Origin: Marinobacter pelagius
GTDB taxonomy: Bacteria > Pseudomonadota > Gammaproteobacteria > Pseudomonadales > Oleiphilaceae
Length of the DNA stretch: 64,000 bases
NCBI RefSeq assembly: GCF_900114925.1
Contig: NZ_FOUR01000001.1
Span: 558,001 to 622,000, forward strand
Direction of reading: 5' to 3'
Made by a program: the position numbers and the translations under genes. This document shows, piece after piece, positions 7,488 to 16,440 of this stretch (position 1 is the first letter of the stretch; every line of letters begins with the position of its first letter). The notes beneath the pieces are model-generated. The model had not been told where the DNA came from and did no database searches. It saw nothing but the letters and a program-made list of their open reading frames with translations.

Positions 7488-9683
7488 TCAGCCCTTGGCC
7501 ACACCCGCTGCACGCGCCCGGGCCGCGTGCAGCTTCTTGTAGCTGTCGACCAGTCGCAGGTGCTTCTCCAGACCTTCGAGCTGCATGTTGGTCGGCGTCA
7601 GGCCGTGGAAGCGCACGGTGCCCTCGACAGAGCCAACCACCGCATCCATGGTGTCATCGCCGAACATGCGGCGGAAGTTGGCGATGTAATCGTCCAGCTC
7701 CAGATCCTCGTCCAGGGTCACTTCCAGCACCGCTTGCATGGCCTGGTAGAACAGGCCACGTTCGACGGTGTTGTCGTTGAACTGCAGGAACATCTCGACG
7801 AATTCCAGCGCTTCCTCGTGCCAGCCCAAGGCCAGGCAGATCAGCAGTTTGAGCTCGAGGATGGTCAGCTGCCCCCACACGGTGTTTTCATCAAACTCCA
7901 CGCCGATCAGGTTGATGATGGTCATGTAGTTATCGAGCTGGCTGGCTTCCAGCCGCTCCGCCAGGTCCGCCAGCTGCTCGTCACTCAGGGAGTGCAAGTT
8001 GAGGATGTCTTCCCGGTAGTCCAGGGCCATGTTGGTGTTGTCCCAGATCAGGTCCTCCACCGGATAGACCTCGGAGTAGCCCGGCACCAGAATGCGGCAG
8101 GTCGGGGCGCCAAGAGCCTCATGCACAGCCACGTAAACTTCCTTGCCCAGGTTCGCCAGGATGCCAAAGAGAAAATCGGCCTCTTCCTCGTTAGTCCCGG
8201 AAAAATTCCAGTCACTGAACTCGTAGTCGGACTTCGCGCTGAAGAAGCGCCAGGACACCACGCCGGTGGAGTCGATGAAGTGCTCCACGTAATTGTTGGG
8301 CTCGGAGACCGCCAGGCTATTGAAGGTGGGCGGCGGCACGTCGTTCAGGCCCTCGAAGCTGCGGCCCTGCATCAGCTCGGTCAGGCTGCGCTCCAGGGCC
8401 ACGTGGAAGCTCGGGTGCGCCCCGAAGGAGGCGAACACGCCGCCGGTTTTCGGGTTCATCAGGGTCACACACATCACCGGGAACCGGCCGCCGAGGGAGG
8501 CATCTTTCACCAGCACCGGGAAGCCCTGGGCTTCCAGCGCCTCGATCGCTTCCACGATCTCGGGATAGCGCTCAAGCACATGCCGGGGCACATCCGGCAG
8601 GGCAATCTCTTCCTCGATGATCTGCTTCTTCACCGCCCGCTCGAAAATCTCGGACAGGCACTGAACCTTGGCCTCAGCAAGCGTGTTACCGGCGCTCATG
8701 CCGTTGCTCAGGAACAGGTTCTCAATCAGGTTGGAGGGGAAATACACCACCTCACCATCAGACTGGCGCACGAACGGCAGGGAGCAGATACCCCGGTCCA
8801 CCCGACCGGAGTTGGTATCAATCAGGTTGGAACCACCAAGCTCCCCCTCCGGGTTGTAGATGGCCAGGCAGTGGTCGTCCAGGATGCCTTCGGGCAGCTC
8901 GTCCTCCGGGCCCGGCTGGAACCACTTCTCATCCGGATAATGCACAAAATCGGCGTTGGCGATGTCCTCGCCGAAGAACTGATCGTTGTAGAAGAAGTTG
9001 CAGTTCAGCCGCTCGATGAACTCGCCCAGGGCCGAACACAGGGCACTCTCCTTGGTGGCACCCTTGCCGTTGGTGAAGCACATGGGCGACGCCGCATCGC
9101 GGATGTGCAGGGACCACACGTGAGGCACGATGTTGCGCCAGGAAGCGATCTCGATCTTCATGCCCAGCTCCCGCAGGATGCCGGTCATTCTGGCGATGGT
9201 CTGCTCCAGCGGTGCGTCCTTGCCCTCGATGAACGTGTGGTGCTCGCTGTCCGGCTCCACCATCAGCAGCGCCTGGGCATCCTCGTCCAGGCTTTCCACC
9301 GTCTCGATCTCGAAATTCGGGCCGGTCTGCACCACCTTCTTCACGGTGCAGCGGTCGATTGAACGCAGGATGCCCTGCCGATCTTTCTCGGGCAGATCCT
9401 CCGGCAGCTCCACCTGGATCTTGAAGATCTGGTTGTACCGGTTCTCCGGGTCCACGATGTTGTTCTGGGACAGCCGGATGTTGTCGGTGGGAATGTTACG
9501 CGCCAGGCAGTACACCCGGACAAAATAGGCCGCACACAGCGCTGAGGATGCCAGGAAGTAGTCGAAAGGACTCGGGGCCGAGCCATCGCCCTTGTAACGG
9601 ATGGGCTGATCGGTGACGACAGTGAAGTCGTCGAACTTGGCTTCAAGGCGGAGGTTGTCGAGAAAATTGACTTTGATTTCCAT
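7488..9683 (-). CDS. ycaO: OsmC domain/YcaO domain fusion protein
   Basis: The 731-residue chain joins an OsmC-like domain (about residues 1-140; it keeps SALCAAYFVRVYC) to a YcaO domain (about 150-720). YcaO landmarks include the GKGATKESALCSALGEFIER segment, expected to help bind ATP and Mg, then EAKVQCLSEIFERAVK. E. coli YcaO assists RimO in methylthiolating ribosomal protein S12; other YcaO enzymes activate peptide backbones with ATP. No peptide precursor or partner gene lies nearby, which argues for the housekeeping role. The OsmC fusion is a known architecture in marine gammaproteobacteria. Confidence 0.85.
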   Translation of the reverse strand: MEIKVNFLDNLRLEAKFDDFTVVTDQPIRYKGDGSAPSPFDYFLASSALCAAYFVRVYCLARNIPTDNIRLSQNNIVDPENRYNQIFKIQVELPEDLPEKDRQGILRSIDRCTVKKVVQTGPNFEIETVESLDEDAQALLMVEPDSEHHTFIEGKDAPLEQTIARMTGILRELGMKIEIASWRNIVPHVWSLHIRDAASPMCFTNGKGATKESALCSALGEFIERLNCNFFYNDQFFGEDIANADFVHYPDEKWFQPGPEDELPEGILDDHCLAIYNPEGELGGSNLIDTNSGRVDRGICSLPFVRQSDGEVVYFPSNLIENLFLSNGMSAGNTLAEAKVQCLSEIFERAVKKQIIEEEIALPDVPRHVLERYPEIVEAIEALEAQGFPVLVKDASLGGRFPVMCVTLMNPKTGGVFASFGAHPSFHVALERSLTELMQGRSFEGLNDVPPPTFNSLAVSEPNNYVEHFIDSTGVVSWRFFSAKSDYEFSDWNFSGTNEEEADFLFGILANLGKEVYVAVHEALGAPTCRILVPGYSEVYPVEDLIWDNTNMALDYREDILNLHSLSDEQLADLAERLEASQLDNYMTIINLIGVEFDENTVWGQLTILELKLLICLALGWHEEALEFVEMFLQFNDNTVERGLFYQAMQAVLEVTLDEDLELDDYIANFRRMFGDDTMDAVVGSVEGTVRFHGLTPTNMQLEGLEKHLRLVDSYKKLHAARARAAGVAKG

Positions 9684-9877
9684 AGCGGGAGCACCAGGCT
9701 TGGAGAATTTCGGCGAGCCGTCAGGCTAAAACCCGTCATTATCCAGTTTTTGCAAGGCCTCGTCTCTCCGTATTACTGCGGCTGACTGGCAAAGTTCCCT
9801 CAGTGGGCTAATCTTGCTCATGACGGGTTTCGAGTACCTGTACTTGCATCTGTCACACCGCTATTGAAGGAGAACTT

Positions 9878-10588
9878 ATGGCAAATCAGGATTCTGCATC
9901 ATGTGACCGGCCCACCGGCTCGGTCGAGAGCGGCCCACCGCCGGCAACAACTGAACCAACAGCAAAGGAAGAGGTATCTGTGATGGCAGCGCGCGTTGGG
10001 CAAAAAGCCCCCGGCTTCACAGCACCGGCTTATCACAAGGGGGGATTCACCAACGTGTCGCTCTCCGATTATGCCGGCAAGTGGGTGATGCTCTGTTTCT
10101 ATCCGGGTGATTTCACATTCGTCTGAGCTACTGAAGTGTCGGCGGTCGCCGCAAATTATCAGAAGCTCCAGGACCTGGGTGTTGAAGTCATATCTGTCAG
10201 TGTCGACAGTCAGTTCGTGCACAAAATCTGGGATGAGCACGAACTGAGCAAAATGATTGGAGGAGAAGTCCCCTTCCCGATGGTGGCCGATCAGAACGGC
10301 GCCTTGGGCCGGGCCTACGGTTGCTGGGAAGAAAACCAGGGCGTTGAGCTCCGCGGTCGGTTCATCATCGATCCCGATGGTGTCATCCAGGCCATGGAAA
10401 TGCTCACCCCGCCAGTTGGCCGCAAGCTGGGTGAAACCATCCGGCAGATTCAGGCCTACCAGCACGTTCGTGCGACTCAAGGCAAAGAAGCCTGTCCGGC
10501 CGGTTGGGAACCGGGCAAGACCACCCTCAAACCCGGGCCGGATCTGGTCGGGAATGTCTGGAAGGTCTGGAATCCCTCCATGGAATGA
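9878..10588 (+). CDS. Selenocysteine-containing peroxiredoxin (in-frame UGA at 10124)
   Basis: A 2-Cys (AhpC-like) peroxiredoxin of 236 residues in which TGA at 10124-10126 encodes residue 83, the peroxidatic position. The context is PGDFTFV-U-ATE where relatives read PxDFTFVCPTE, so P76, T80 and U83 form the PxxxTxxC motif. Both sides of the TGA are in one frame and continue without a break through the resolving Cys206 in EACPAGW and the conserved Arg in [10 protein letters not shown]. Start ATG 9878 follows a GAAGGAGA ribosome site; ATG 9983 ([12 protein letters not shown]) is an alternative and is closer to the usual family start. A SECIS-like hairpin follows the TGA and selA, selB and tRNA-Sec lie just downstream. 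It would reduce H2O2 or organic peroxides. Confidence 0.9.
10127..10162 (+). promoter_or_regulatory. Bacterial SECIS element within the peroxiredoxin gene
   Basis: Directly after the UGA, CGGC (10140-10143) pairs with GCCG (10148-10151) around a GGTC loop that begins 17 bases after the stop triplet. The E. coli fdhF SECIS has the same GGUC apical loop at nearly the same distance. A lower stem CTGA/TCAG (10131-10134 with 10159-10162) closes the element across an internal loop. This is where SelB would bind. Confidence 0.8.
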
Positions 10589-10617
10589 TCGGTCTCGTCT
10601 TGTAGCCGACCATCATG

Positions 10618-10646
10618 AACCCCGTCCCAGTGACGGGGTTCTTTTT
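10618..10646 (+). terminator. Rho-independent terminator between peroxiredoxin and selA
   Basis: AACCCCGTC pairs perfectly with GACGGGGTT over a 5-base loop and is followed by CTTTTT. It closes the peroxiredoxin transcript 29 bases after its stop and implies that selAB has its own start of transcription or depends on read-through. It also rules out the in-frame ATG at 10615 as the selA start. Confidence 0.88.
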
Positions 10647-10686
10647 GGCTGGAAGGCGGGACGACGACAACAAATGGAACTCCACG

Positions 10687-12096
10687 ATGAATGCTCTTTC
10701 GAAGTTGCCTTCGGTCAGCCATCTGCTAACCCATGACCGCATCGAGGGCCTGGTTCAAGCCCATGGTCGCGCCGTCATTACCGGCCTGATTCGCGACCAG
10801 TTGGCCGAAGCCCGTGAAGCCGGCCGGAATGGCGCACCGATTCCGGATGAATCAAGCTTGATCGAAGATGTTTCCGCCGCCGCGCAGGCACAGGCCCTTC
10901 CCCGCCTGTGCCCGGTGTTCAACCTGACCGGTACCGTGCTGCACACCAATCTCGGCCGCGCTTCACTGCCCGAGGAGGCCATCACGGCTCTGGTCGAGGC
11001 GGCCCGCAACCCCTGTGCACTGGAGTACGATATCGAGCAGGGCGGCCGCGGTGATCGTGACGACGTGGTCGAGCAACTGCTTTGCGAACTGACCGGCGCC
11101 GAGGCTGCCACGGTGGTCAACAACAACGCCGCTGCAGTGTTTCTGTTGCTCAATACCCTGGCCCACAAGAAAAAAGTGGTGGTTTCCCGGGGTGAGCTGG
11201 TCGAGATCGGTGGTGCATTCCGGGTCCCGGATATCATGAAACGGGCCGGTGCCAAGCTGGTCGAGGTTGGCACCACCAACCGCACCCACCTCAGGGATTT
11301 CGCCGGCGCCATCAGCCCGCGCACCGGCATGTTCATGAAGGTACACACCAGCAACTATGCCATCGAGGGCTTCACCCACGCCGTTCCCGAACACGAACTC
11401 GCCACCCTCGCCCATGAGCATGAATTGACCTTCGCGGTGGATCTGGGCTCAGGTACCCTGACCGATCTCGAACGCTGGGGATTGCCCCATGAGCCCACCC
11501 CGCGCGAGAGCATCGAGGCCGGCGCCGACCTGGTCACCTTCTCCGGTGACAAGCTGCTCGGCGGCCCGCAGGTGGGAATGCTGGTGGGCCGCCGGGACCT
11601 GATTGCCCAGATCAAGCAGAACCCGCTCAAGCGGGCGTTGCGCGTCGGCAAGCTGACCCTGGCCAGCCTGGAAGCGGTACTGCGCCTGTATCGCGATCCC
11701 GATCGGCTGTCACAACGCCTGACCACCCTGCAACAACTGACCCGGCCCGAGGCCGAAATCCGCGAGGCCGCCCAACGGCTGCTGCCAGAGCTGCAATCCG
11801 CGCTCGACGCATGGCCGGTGGACGTGGAGATCGTCCCGCTGCGGTCCCAGATCGGTTCGGGTTCGCTGCCAGTGGATCGCCTGCCTTCTGCCGGCCTGGC
11901 GGTGCGTCCGCAGGGGCGCAGCAGTGGCGTACTCAACCGTCTTGAGGCCGGCTTACGCTGCTTGCCCAAACCGGTGGTCGGGCGCATCGAGGACGGCGCC
12001 CTGCTGCTCGACCTGCGCTGCTTGCCGCCCGAACAGGAACCGGATTTCACGGCGCAACTAACGCAACTGGACCTATCCCAAACACCAACACGCTGA
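10687..12096 (+). CDS. selA: L-seryl-tRNA(Sec) selenium transferase
   Basis: SelA is the PLP enzyme that converts seryl-tRNA(Sec) to selenocysteinyl-tRNA(Sec) using selenophosphate. The 469-residue protein begins MNALSKLPSVSHLL, as the family does, and carries NLTGTVLHTNLGRA, GRGDRDDVVEQLLCELTGAE, and TFSGDKLLGGPQ with the PLP lysine at residue 289. Start 10687 is chosen because the ATG at 10615 falls inside a terminator; its ribosome site is weak. It is followed 10 bases later by selB. SelD, which makes selenophosphate, is not in the window. Confidence 0.95.
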   Translation: MNALSKLPSVSHLLTHDRIEGLVQAHGRAVITGLIRDQLAEAREAGRNGAPIPDESSLIEDVSAAAQAQALPRLCPVFNLTGTVLHTNLGRASLPEEAITALVEAARNPCALEYDIEQGGRGDRDDVVEQLLCELTGAEAATVVNNNAAAVFLLLNTLAHKKKVVVSRGELVEIGGAFRVPDIMKRAGAKLVEVGTTNRTHLRDFAGAISPRTGMFMKVHTSNYAIEGFTHAVPEHELATLAHEHELTFAVDLGSGTLTDLERWGLPHEPTPRESIEAGADLVTFSGDKLLGGPQVGMLVGRRDLIAQIKQNPLKRALRVGKLTLASLEAVLRLYRDPDRLSQRLTTLQQLTRPEAEIREAAQRLLPELQSALDAWPVDVEIVPLRSQIGSGSLPVDRLPSAGLAVRPQGRSSGVLNRLEAGLRCLPKPVVGRIEDGALLLDLRCLPPEQEPDFTAQLTQLDLSQTPTR

Positions 12097-12106
12097 GCTC
12101 TACACC

Positions 12107-14032
12107 ATGCTGATAGGCACCGCCGGCCACATCGACCACGGCAAAACCACCCTCGTTAAAGCGCTGACCGGCGTCGACGCCGACCGCCTGCCGGAGGAGA
12201 AAGCCCGCGGCATCACGGTCGACCTGGGCTATGCCTATAGCCCCCTGCCGGACGGTTCGGTGTTGGGATTCGTTGACGTACCCGGCCATGAAAAGCTCAT
12301 CCGGAACATGCTCGCCGGCTCGACCGCCATCGATTTCGTGCTCCTGGTCATTGCCGCTGACGACGGCCCGATGCCCCAGACCCGGGAACACCTGGAACTG
12401 CTCGACCTGCTGGACCGGAAACAGGGCGCGGTTGCCCTGACCAAGATCAATGCGGTCTCGCCCGAGCGGCTTGAACAGGTACAAGAAGAAATCATGGAAC
12501 TGCTCGCCGGGACCGGGCTCAGGGACAGCCCGATCTTCCCCCTGTCCGGCCAGACCGGCGAAGACGTGCCGGCTCTGCGGGAGTATCTGGAAGCCGCCGC
12601 AGCCGCCTGGCCCACCCGGCCGGCAAAAGGCCGCTTCCGCCTTGCCATCGACCGGCGCTTCTCGATTACCGGCGCAGGCACGGTCGTAACCGGCACGGCC
12701 CACGCAGGCACCATAACCGTCGGCCAGACAGTCATGGTCTCACCGGCCGGCCTGACAGCGAGGGTGCGAGGACTGCATGTTCAGGACCGGGAAGCTGAAA
12801 CCGGCCGTGCCGGCGACCGCTGCGCCATAGCGCTGAAAGGGGATTTCGACAAGCAGGACATCGAGCGGGGCATGTGGCTGATCGACCCGTCACTGCACCT
12901 GCCGCTCACGCGGTTCCAGGCAGAACTTCGGGTTCCGGCCGGCCAGCAGCCGGTCAAACACATGCAGACCGTGCATGTACACCTGGGCGCCGATGACATC
13001 ATGGGGCGAGTGGCACTGCTGGATTGCAAGAAGGTGGAATCCGGCAGCACGGCACTGGCGGAAATCCTGCTGGAGCGCGAAACCCTGGCCCTGCGCGGGG
13101 ACCGCTTCATCCTGCGCGATGCCGGCGCTCGTCGTACCGTCGGCGGTGGCAGGGTGCTCGACATCTTCCCGCCCACGCGCCACAAACGCACTGAACAACG
13201 CCTCGCGCTGCTTGATCAGATGCGCCAGGACGATCCGCTGGTCACACTGCAAACCCTGGCAAAACAGGCTGCGGCCGGCGTTGATTTGCAGCGTTTCACC
13301 CTGGCCTGGAACCTGGCGGATGAGGAAGCAGAAAAGCTCTGGGAGCGGGCAGGGCTCAAGGTGATCCGGGATCGGGAGACCGCCACCGGTTTCACCCAAC
13401 CGGCCTGGAAGGCACTCAAGGCCCGGTTGCTCGATACCCTTGCCCGCGAACACGACAACAGCCCGGACATGATCGGTGTCGAACCTGACCGTCTTCGCCG
13501 AATGACTGCCGCACGACTTGGCCGGGCTCCCTTCGACGCGCTCTGCAACGAACTGCTGGCATCCGGCCAGATCATCCAGACCCGGGCCTGGCTGCATCTG
13601 CCAACGCATCGCGCCAATGTCACGGACGAAGACCGGGAGCAATTTGCCCGGCTCAAGCCGCTATTGGACGAACAGCCCTATAACCCGCCGCGCGTACGGG
13701 ACGTGTTCCACGCCACCGGCGTACCGGAGCACGAGGTGCGGCAACTGTTCAAACGCCTCGCCCGTGCCGGCGAACTCTACCCGGTCGCCCACGACCACTA
13801 TTTCACCGCCGACGCCGTGGCTGAGCTGGCCGGGATCGTCCGCCAGCTCAATGAAACCTACGACGGCGCCCGAGCAGCGCCTTTTCGGGACATCCTCTAT
13901 CCGGACGGCAGCGGCGGTCGCAAGGTGGCTATTCGCATTCTCGAATTCTTCGATCGCATCGGCTACACTCGGCGTGTCCGTGACGACCATGTCATTCGTG
14001 AGGACAGTACTGCACCACCTTGGTCAGTATGA
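12107..14032 (+). CDS. selB: Selenocysteine-specific translation elongation factor
   Basis: SelB delivers Sec-tRNA(Sec) to UGA codons by binding the SECIS hairpin. The 641-residue protein has an EF-Tu-like GTPase domain with GHIDHGKT (residues 7-14), DVPGHE and TKIN, then two beta-barrel domains ([11 protein letters not shown]) and C-terminal winged-helix repeats that read mRNA, ending with [27 protein letters not shown]. The length matches the family. It lies between selA and tRNA-Sec, completing a compact selA-selB-selC unit. Confidence 0.95.
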   Translation: MLIGTAGHIDHGKTTLVKALTGVDADRLPEEKARGITVDLGYAYSPLPDGSVLGFVDVPGHEKLIRNMLAGSTAIDFVLLVIAADDGPMPQTREHLELLDLLDRKQGAVALTKINAVSPERLEQVQEEIMELLAGTGLRDSPIFPLSGQTGEDVPALREYLEAAAAAWPTRPAKGRFRLAIDRRFSITGAGTVVTGTAHAGTITVGQTVMVSPAGLTARVRGLHVQDREAETGRAGDRCAIALKGDFDKQDIERGMWLIDPSLHLPLTRFQAELRVPAGQQPVKHMQTVHVHLGADDIMGRVALLDCKKVESGSTALAEILLERETLALRGDRFILRDAGARRTVGGGRVLDIFPPTRHKRTEQRLALLDQMRQDDPLVTLQTLAKQAAAGVDLQRFTLAWNLADEEAEKLWERAGLKVIRDRETATGFTQPAWKALKARLLDTLAREHDNSPDMIGVEPDRLRRMTAARLGRAPFDALCNELLASGQIIQTRAWLHLPTHRANVTDEDREQFARLKPLLDEQPYNPPRVRDVFHATGVPEHEVRQLFKRLARAGELYPVAHDHYFTADAVAELAGIVRQLNETYDGARAAPFRDILYPDGSGGRKVAIRILEFFDRIGYTRRVRDDHVIREDSTAPPWSV

Positions 14033-14042
14033 AAACACTTAA

Positions 14043-14138
14043 GGAAGAGATCGTTCCCCGGTGGGGCGCCCGGTCTTCAAAACCGGGAGGGGTTGTCAAG
14101 CAATCCCTGGTAGGTTCGACTCCTGCTCTCTTCCGCCA
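14043..14138 (+). tRNA. selC: tRNA-Sec (anticodon UCA)
   Basis: A 96-base tRNA including an encoded CCA. It has the tRNA-Sec signature: an 8-bp acceptor stem (GGAAGAGA with TCTCTTCC), 5-bp T stem with TTCGACT loop, a long variable arm (GGGGTTG with CAATCCC, one wobble), and a 6-bp anticodon stem CCCGGT/ACCGGG holding CTTCAAA with anticodon TCA at 14077-14079. It starts 10 bases after the selB stop codon, so it is likely processed from the selAB transcript or has a promoter within selB. Confidence 0.95.
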
Positions 14139-14247
14139 TCTCTACCCTTCCCGACTATTCGCCTGGCAGCCCCGAGACGAACAGAACTTTTCGCCGCTCG
14201 CCTCGTATTTACACTGCTGGATCAACAACCAATGAGGAGAAAACACA

Positions 14248-14619
14248 ATGATCGGCTACGTCACCATCGGTGTCAGTGACATGGAACGGGCAAAAGCCTT
14301 CTACAGCGAACTGCTGAGTGATCTGGGCGCCAAGGTACTGTTGGACATGGGGCGCATTGCCTTCATCGGCAAGAGCATGCGCGAACCGATGCTGGCGGTG
14401 TGCATCCCCTTCAATGAAGAGCCCAACCATCCGGGCAATGGCAACATGCTGGCGATCCACCCCGGCCCCAAAGAGGCCGTCGATGCCCACTACAAAAAGG
14501 CCATCGAACTGGGCGCCACCTGTGACGGCGAACCGGGGCAGCGGATTCCCGGGCAGTTTTATGGGGCCTACGTGAAAGACCCGGATGGTAACAAGCTGGC
14601 GTTTTACTACTTCGGGTAA
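14248..14619 (+). CDS. VOC family (glyoxalase/dioxygenase-like) protein
   Basis: A 123-residue protein with paired beta-alpha-beta-beta-beta modules: MIGYVTIGVSDMERAKAFYSEL at the start and YVKDPDGNKLAFYYF at the end. These match the vicinal oxygen chelate fold, which usually binds a divalent metal through His and Glu. Substrate cannot be read from sequence; many such proteins are annotated as glyoxalase-like. ATG 14248 has a GAGGAG ribosome site. It stands alone between tRNA-Sec and a hairpin. Confidence 0.85.
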   Translation: MIGYVTIGVSDMERAKAFYSELLSDLGAKVLLDMGRIAFIGKSMREPMLAVCIPFNEEPNHPGNGNMLAIHPGPKEAVDAHYKKAIELGATCDGEPGQRIPGQFYGAYVKDPDGNKLAFYYFG

Positions 14620-14639
14620 GACGGCGATTCAATAAAGAT

Positions 14640-14667
14640 GCAGGCCGCAGCCATGAGGGCGGCCTGC
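14640..14667. terminator. Stem-loop between convergent genes
   Basis: CAGGCCGC (14641-14648) pairs with GCGGCCTG (14659-14666), extended by a G-C pair at 14640/14667. It lies between the VOC gene and the YbjN-like gene, which point at each other, so it may terminate both. There is no T tract on either strand. Confidence 0.45.
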
Positions 14668-14698
14668 CAGAGTAGTCATTCCGAACCAAAGCTGATTG

Positions 14699-15181
14699 TC
14701 AGTCCTTGATCACTTCCGTCTCGAAGCTCCCCAGCACGGTGCGCCAGTAATCAAAGACCTCTTCAAGATTATCGGCACTGACCCCTCCCTCCAGAATCAC
14801 CGGCAACTCGATGACCGGATCGTTCTCATCATCCAGATAGGCCATGCCGACCAGCATTCTGGTGTTCCAGCCGTTGAGCGTCTCCCAGTCGACATTGTCA
14901 GATATCCAAGCCGCTCTCAACAGGATCACGCCGCAGTTCTCACCATTGGTGCAATTATAAAAGTGAATAACGAAGCGGTTACCATCGATACGGCCAGTGA
15001 TCATCGGGTCGCCGTCATCATCGGTGTCCAAGGTGGCGTAGCCGAAACCCTTGGCAATCTCCAGGATATCCCCAGGCTTACTGCCATCGATCATCTTTGC
15101 AGCATGCGCCATACCGCCACCCAATAAGATCGCAAGGCAAGCAAATGCCATCAGCAGATACTTCAAATGTTTATCGTTCAA
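14699..15181 (-). CDS. Exported YbjN-like domain protein
   Basis: A 160-residue protein with a Sec signal peptide (LLMAFACLAILLGGGMAHA). The mature part begins AKMIDGSKPGDILEIAKGFGYATLDTDDDGDPMITGRIDG and includes FVIHFYNCTNGENCGVILLRAAW, the pattern of YbjN family proteins (type III secretion chaperone-like fold) that are often periplasmic in marine bacteria. I use a TTG start at 15181 because a GGAGG site lies 7 bases upstream; ATG 15151 is an alternative that would shorten the signal peptide. Function is unknown. Confidence 0.72.
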   Translation of the reverse strand: MNDKHLKYLLMAFACLAILLGGGMAHAAKMIDGSKPGDILEIAKGFGYATLDTDDDGDPMITGRIDGNRFVIHFYNCTNGENCGVILLRAAWISDNVDWETLNGWNTRMLVGMAYLDDENDPVIELPVILEGGVSADNLEEVFDYWRTVLGSFETEVIKD

Positions 15182-15328
15182 AAAATGTTCCTCCAGATTA
15201 TGTACGGCCAGAAGTATACCAATACGGACTAGCAATCACCCTGTCAGCGGGGAGCTCTTGCTTGATCAATCCATGCCCATTCTCCTCGAACTTGCCATAA
15301 TAAAAATTCAAAAGTTCGGGAGCACAGT

Positions 15329-16003
15329 ATGCGTCCCCACCATCTTGCCTGGAGTGTTTGCCTGATACCCATCATCGCGGCTCACGGGTCGTTTTTATTT
15401 GGATTATGGGAAGGGGTGGCAAACGAATGTGTGCCCTATGTCGGGGGGTGCACATCCATCAGTCGCGCCGCCCGTGAAGGCAATGCGATCTTCCTGTTTC
15501 GTGGCCTGATGATGCCCGTGGCGGCTTTACTGGTTCTATTCTGGTACCTGCAAAGTGTCTGGTTAAAGCAGATCACACAAAAGGCCCATTTCTGGACCTT
15601 TGTTTCAGGGGCTATTGGCGCGCTCTTCCTGATCCTCTATGTGGACTTCCTGGGAACCGAGGGGGATTTCTACCGGTTCCTGCGCCGGTACGGCACGACG
15701 CTCTATTTTGCCCTGACGGTACTGGCCCAGATGTTCAGTATTCGAAGCCTTCAACAGAAATCTGCCGAACTGGACACCCACATCCGCCGCTACCTGAACC
15801 TGCAGTTCCTGTTAATGGTGCTCTATTGGTGCCTGGGCATCGCCAACGTTGTCATCAAAGCCACCGGCGTCAGCTGGGCTGATCAATCGGAGAACGTCAT
15901 CGAATGGCACTTTGCGTTGTACATGTCCTTCTACTTCGGGTTATCCGCGATGATGTGGAAGCGAAGCAGGTTTGACTGGCAGTTCAGTGTTGGGAAACCG
16001 TAA
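15329..16003 (+). CDS. Polytopic membrane protein, possibly Frag1/DRAM/Sfk1-like
   Basis: A 224-residue protein with about six membrane helices. The first loop contains ECVPYVGGCTSISRAAREG, with two cysteines, followed by IFLFRGLMMPVAALLVLFW; this order resembles the Frag1/DRAM/Sfk1 family of membrane proteins. The similarity is recalled from pattern only. It converges on rlpA with a 30-base gap. Confidence 0.6.
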   Translation: MRPHHLAWSVCLIPIIAAHGSFLFGLWEGVANECVPYVGGCTSISRAAREGNAIFLFRGLMMPVAALLVLFWYLQSVWLKQITQKAHFWTFVSGAIGALFLILYVDFLGTEGDFYRFLRRYGTTLYFALTVLAQMFSIRSLQQKSAELDTHIRRYLNLQFLLMVLYWCLGIANVVIKATGVSWADQSENVIEWHFALYMSFYFGLSAMMWKRSRFDWQFSVGKP

Positions 16004-16033
16004 CTGGTGTCCGCTGCATTCTCTCGCTTTGCG

Positions 16034-16420
16034 CTACCTCAGCACTTCGATTTTCACGTCGATCAAGCCCGACGATGTACTGCCGATACTACTGAACGCA
16101 GATTTAGAGAGATCAATGATACGCCCCTTCACGAACGGCCCACGATCGTTGATCTCTACAACGACATCTTTGCCATTCTCTACGTTGGTGACTTTCACCT
16201 TTGAACCGAACGGTAGCTTCTTGTGTGCCGCTGTAGGGAGGTCGTGCTTATAAATTGCACCACTGGCTGTCTGCCTGTTCTGAAATTTATCCGCATAGTA
16301 GGACGCCTGCCCGGTTTCAGTGAATCCGGCCCAGCTACCCCCGGCCACGGGCTGGACACTTGAACATCCTGCGATCAGGCTGAAACATGCAACTACGACT
16401 ATCTTTTTGAACGTATTCAT
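16034..16420 (-). CDS. rlpA: RlpA-like septal ring lipoprotein (lytic transglycosylase family)
   Basis: A 128-residue lipoprotein (lipobox I-A-G-C near residue 19) with a double-psi beta-barrel domain: GQASYYADKFQNRQTASGAIY, TAAHKKLPFGSKVKVTNVENGK, and INDRGPFVKGRIIDLSKSAF containing the catalytic-type Asp. RlpA cleaves denuded glycan strands at the septum. It lacks the SPOR domain of longer RlpA proteins. It marks the left chromosomal flank of the integron; the last attC lies just upstream of its start. Confidence 0.82.
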   Translation of the reverse strand: MNTFKKIVVVACFSLIAGCSSVQPVAGGSWAGFTETGQASYYADKFQNRQTASGAIYKHDLPTAAHKKLPFGSKVKVTNVENGKDVVVEINDRGPFVKGRIIDLSKSAFSSIGSTSSGLIDVKIEVLR

Positions 16421-16440
16421 CTTGGTCCGAGTCTTTTGTT

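Noticed and set aside
7527-9362. 611-codon open frame opposite the OsmC-YcaO gene
   Set aside because: It is a complementary-strand shadow of a GC-rich coding sequence; the translation is His/Gln/Val-rich with no recognisable domain, and the minus-strand product is a clear YcaO protein.
10124-10126. TGA read as a nonsense mutation that makes the peroxiredoxin a pseudogene
   Set aside because: The downstream frame is fully intact and conserved, the TGA is exactly at the peroxidatic Cys position, a SECIS-like hairpin follows at the right distance, and selA, selB and tRNA-Sec are adjacent.
16034-16420. rlpA as a further integron cassette
   Set aside because: It shares the cassette direction, but no attC-like site is seen to its left (16004-16033), so it is treated as the chromosomal flank.
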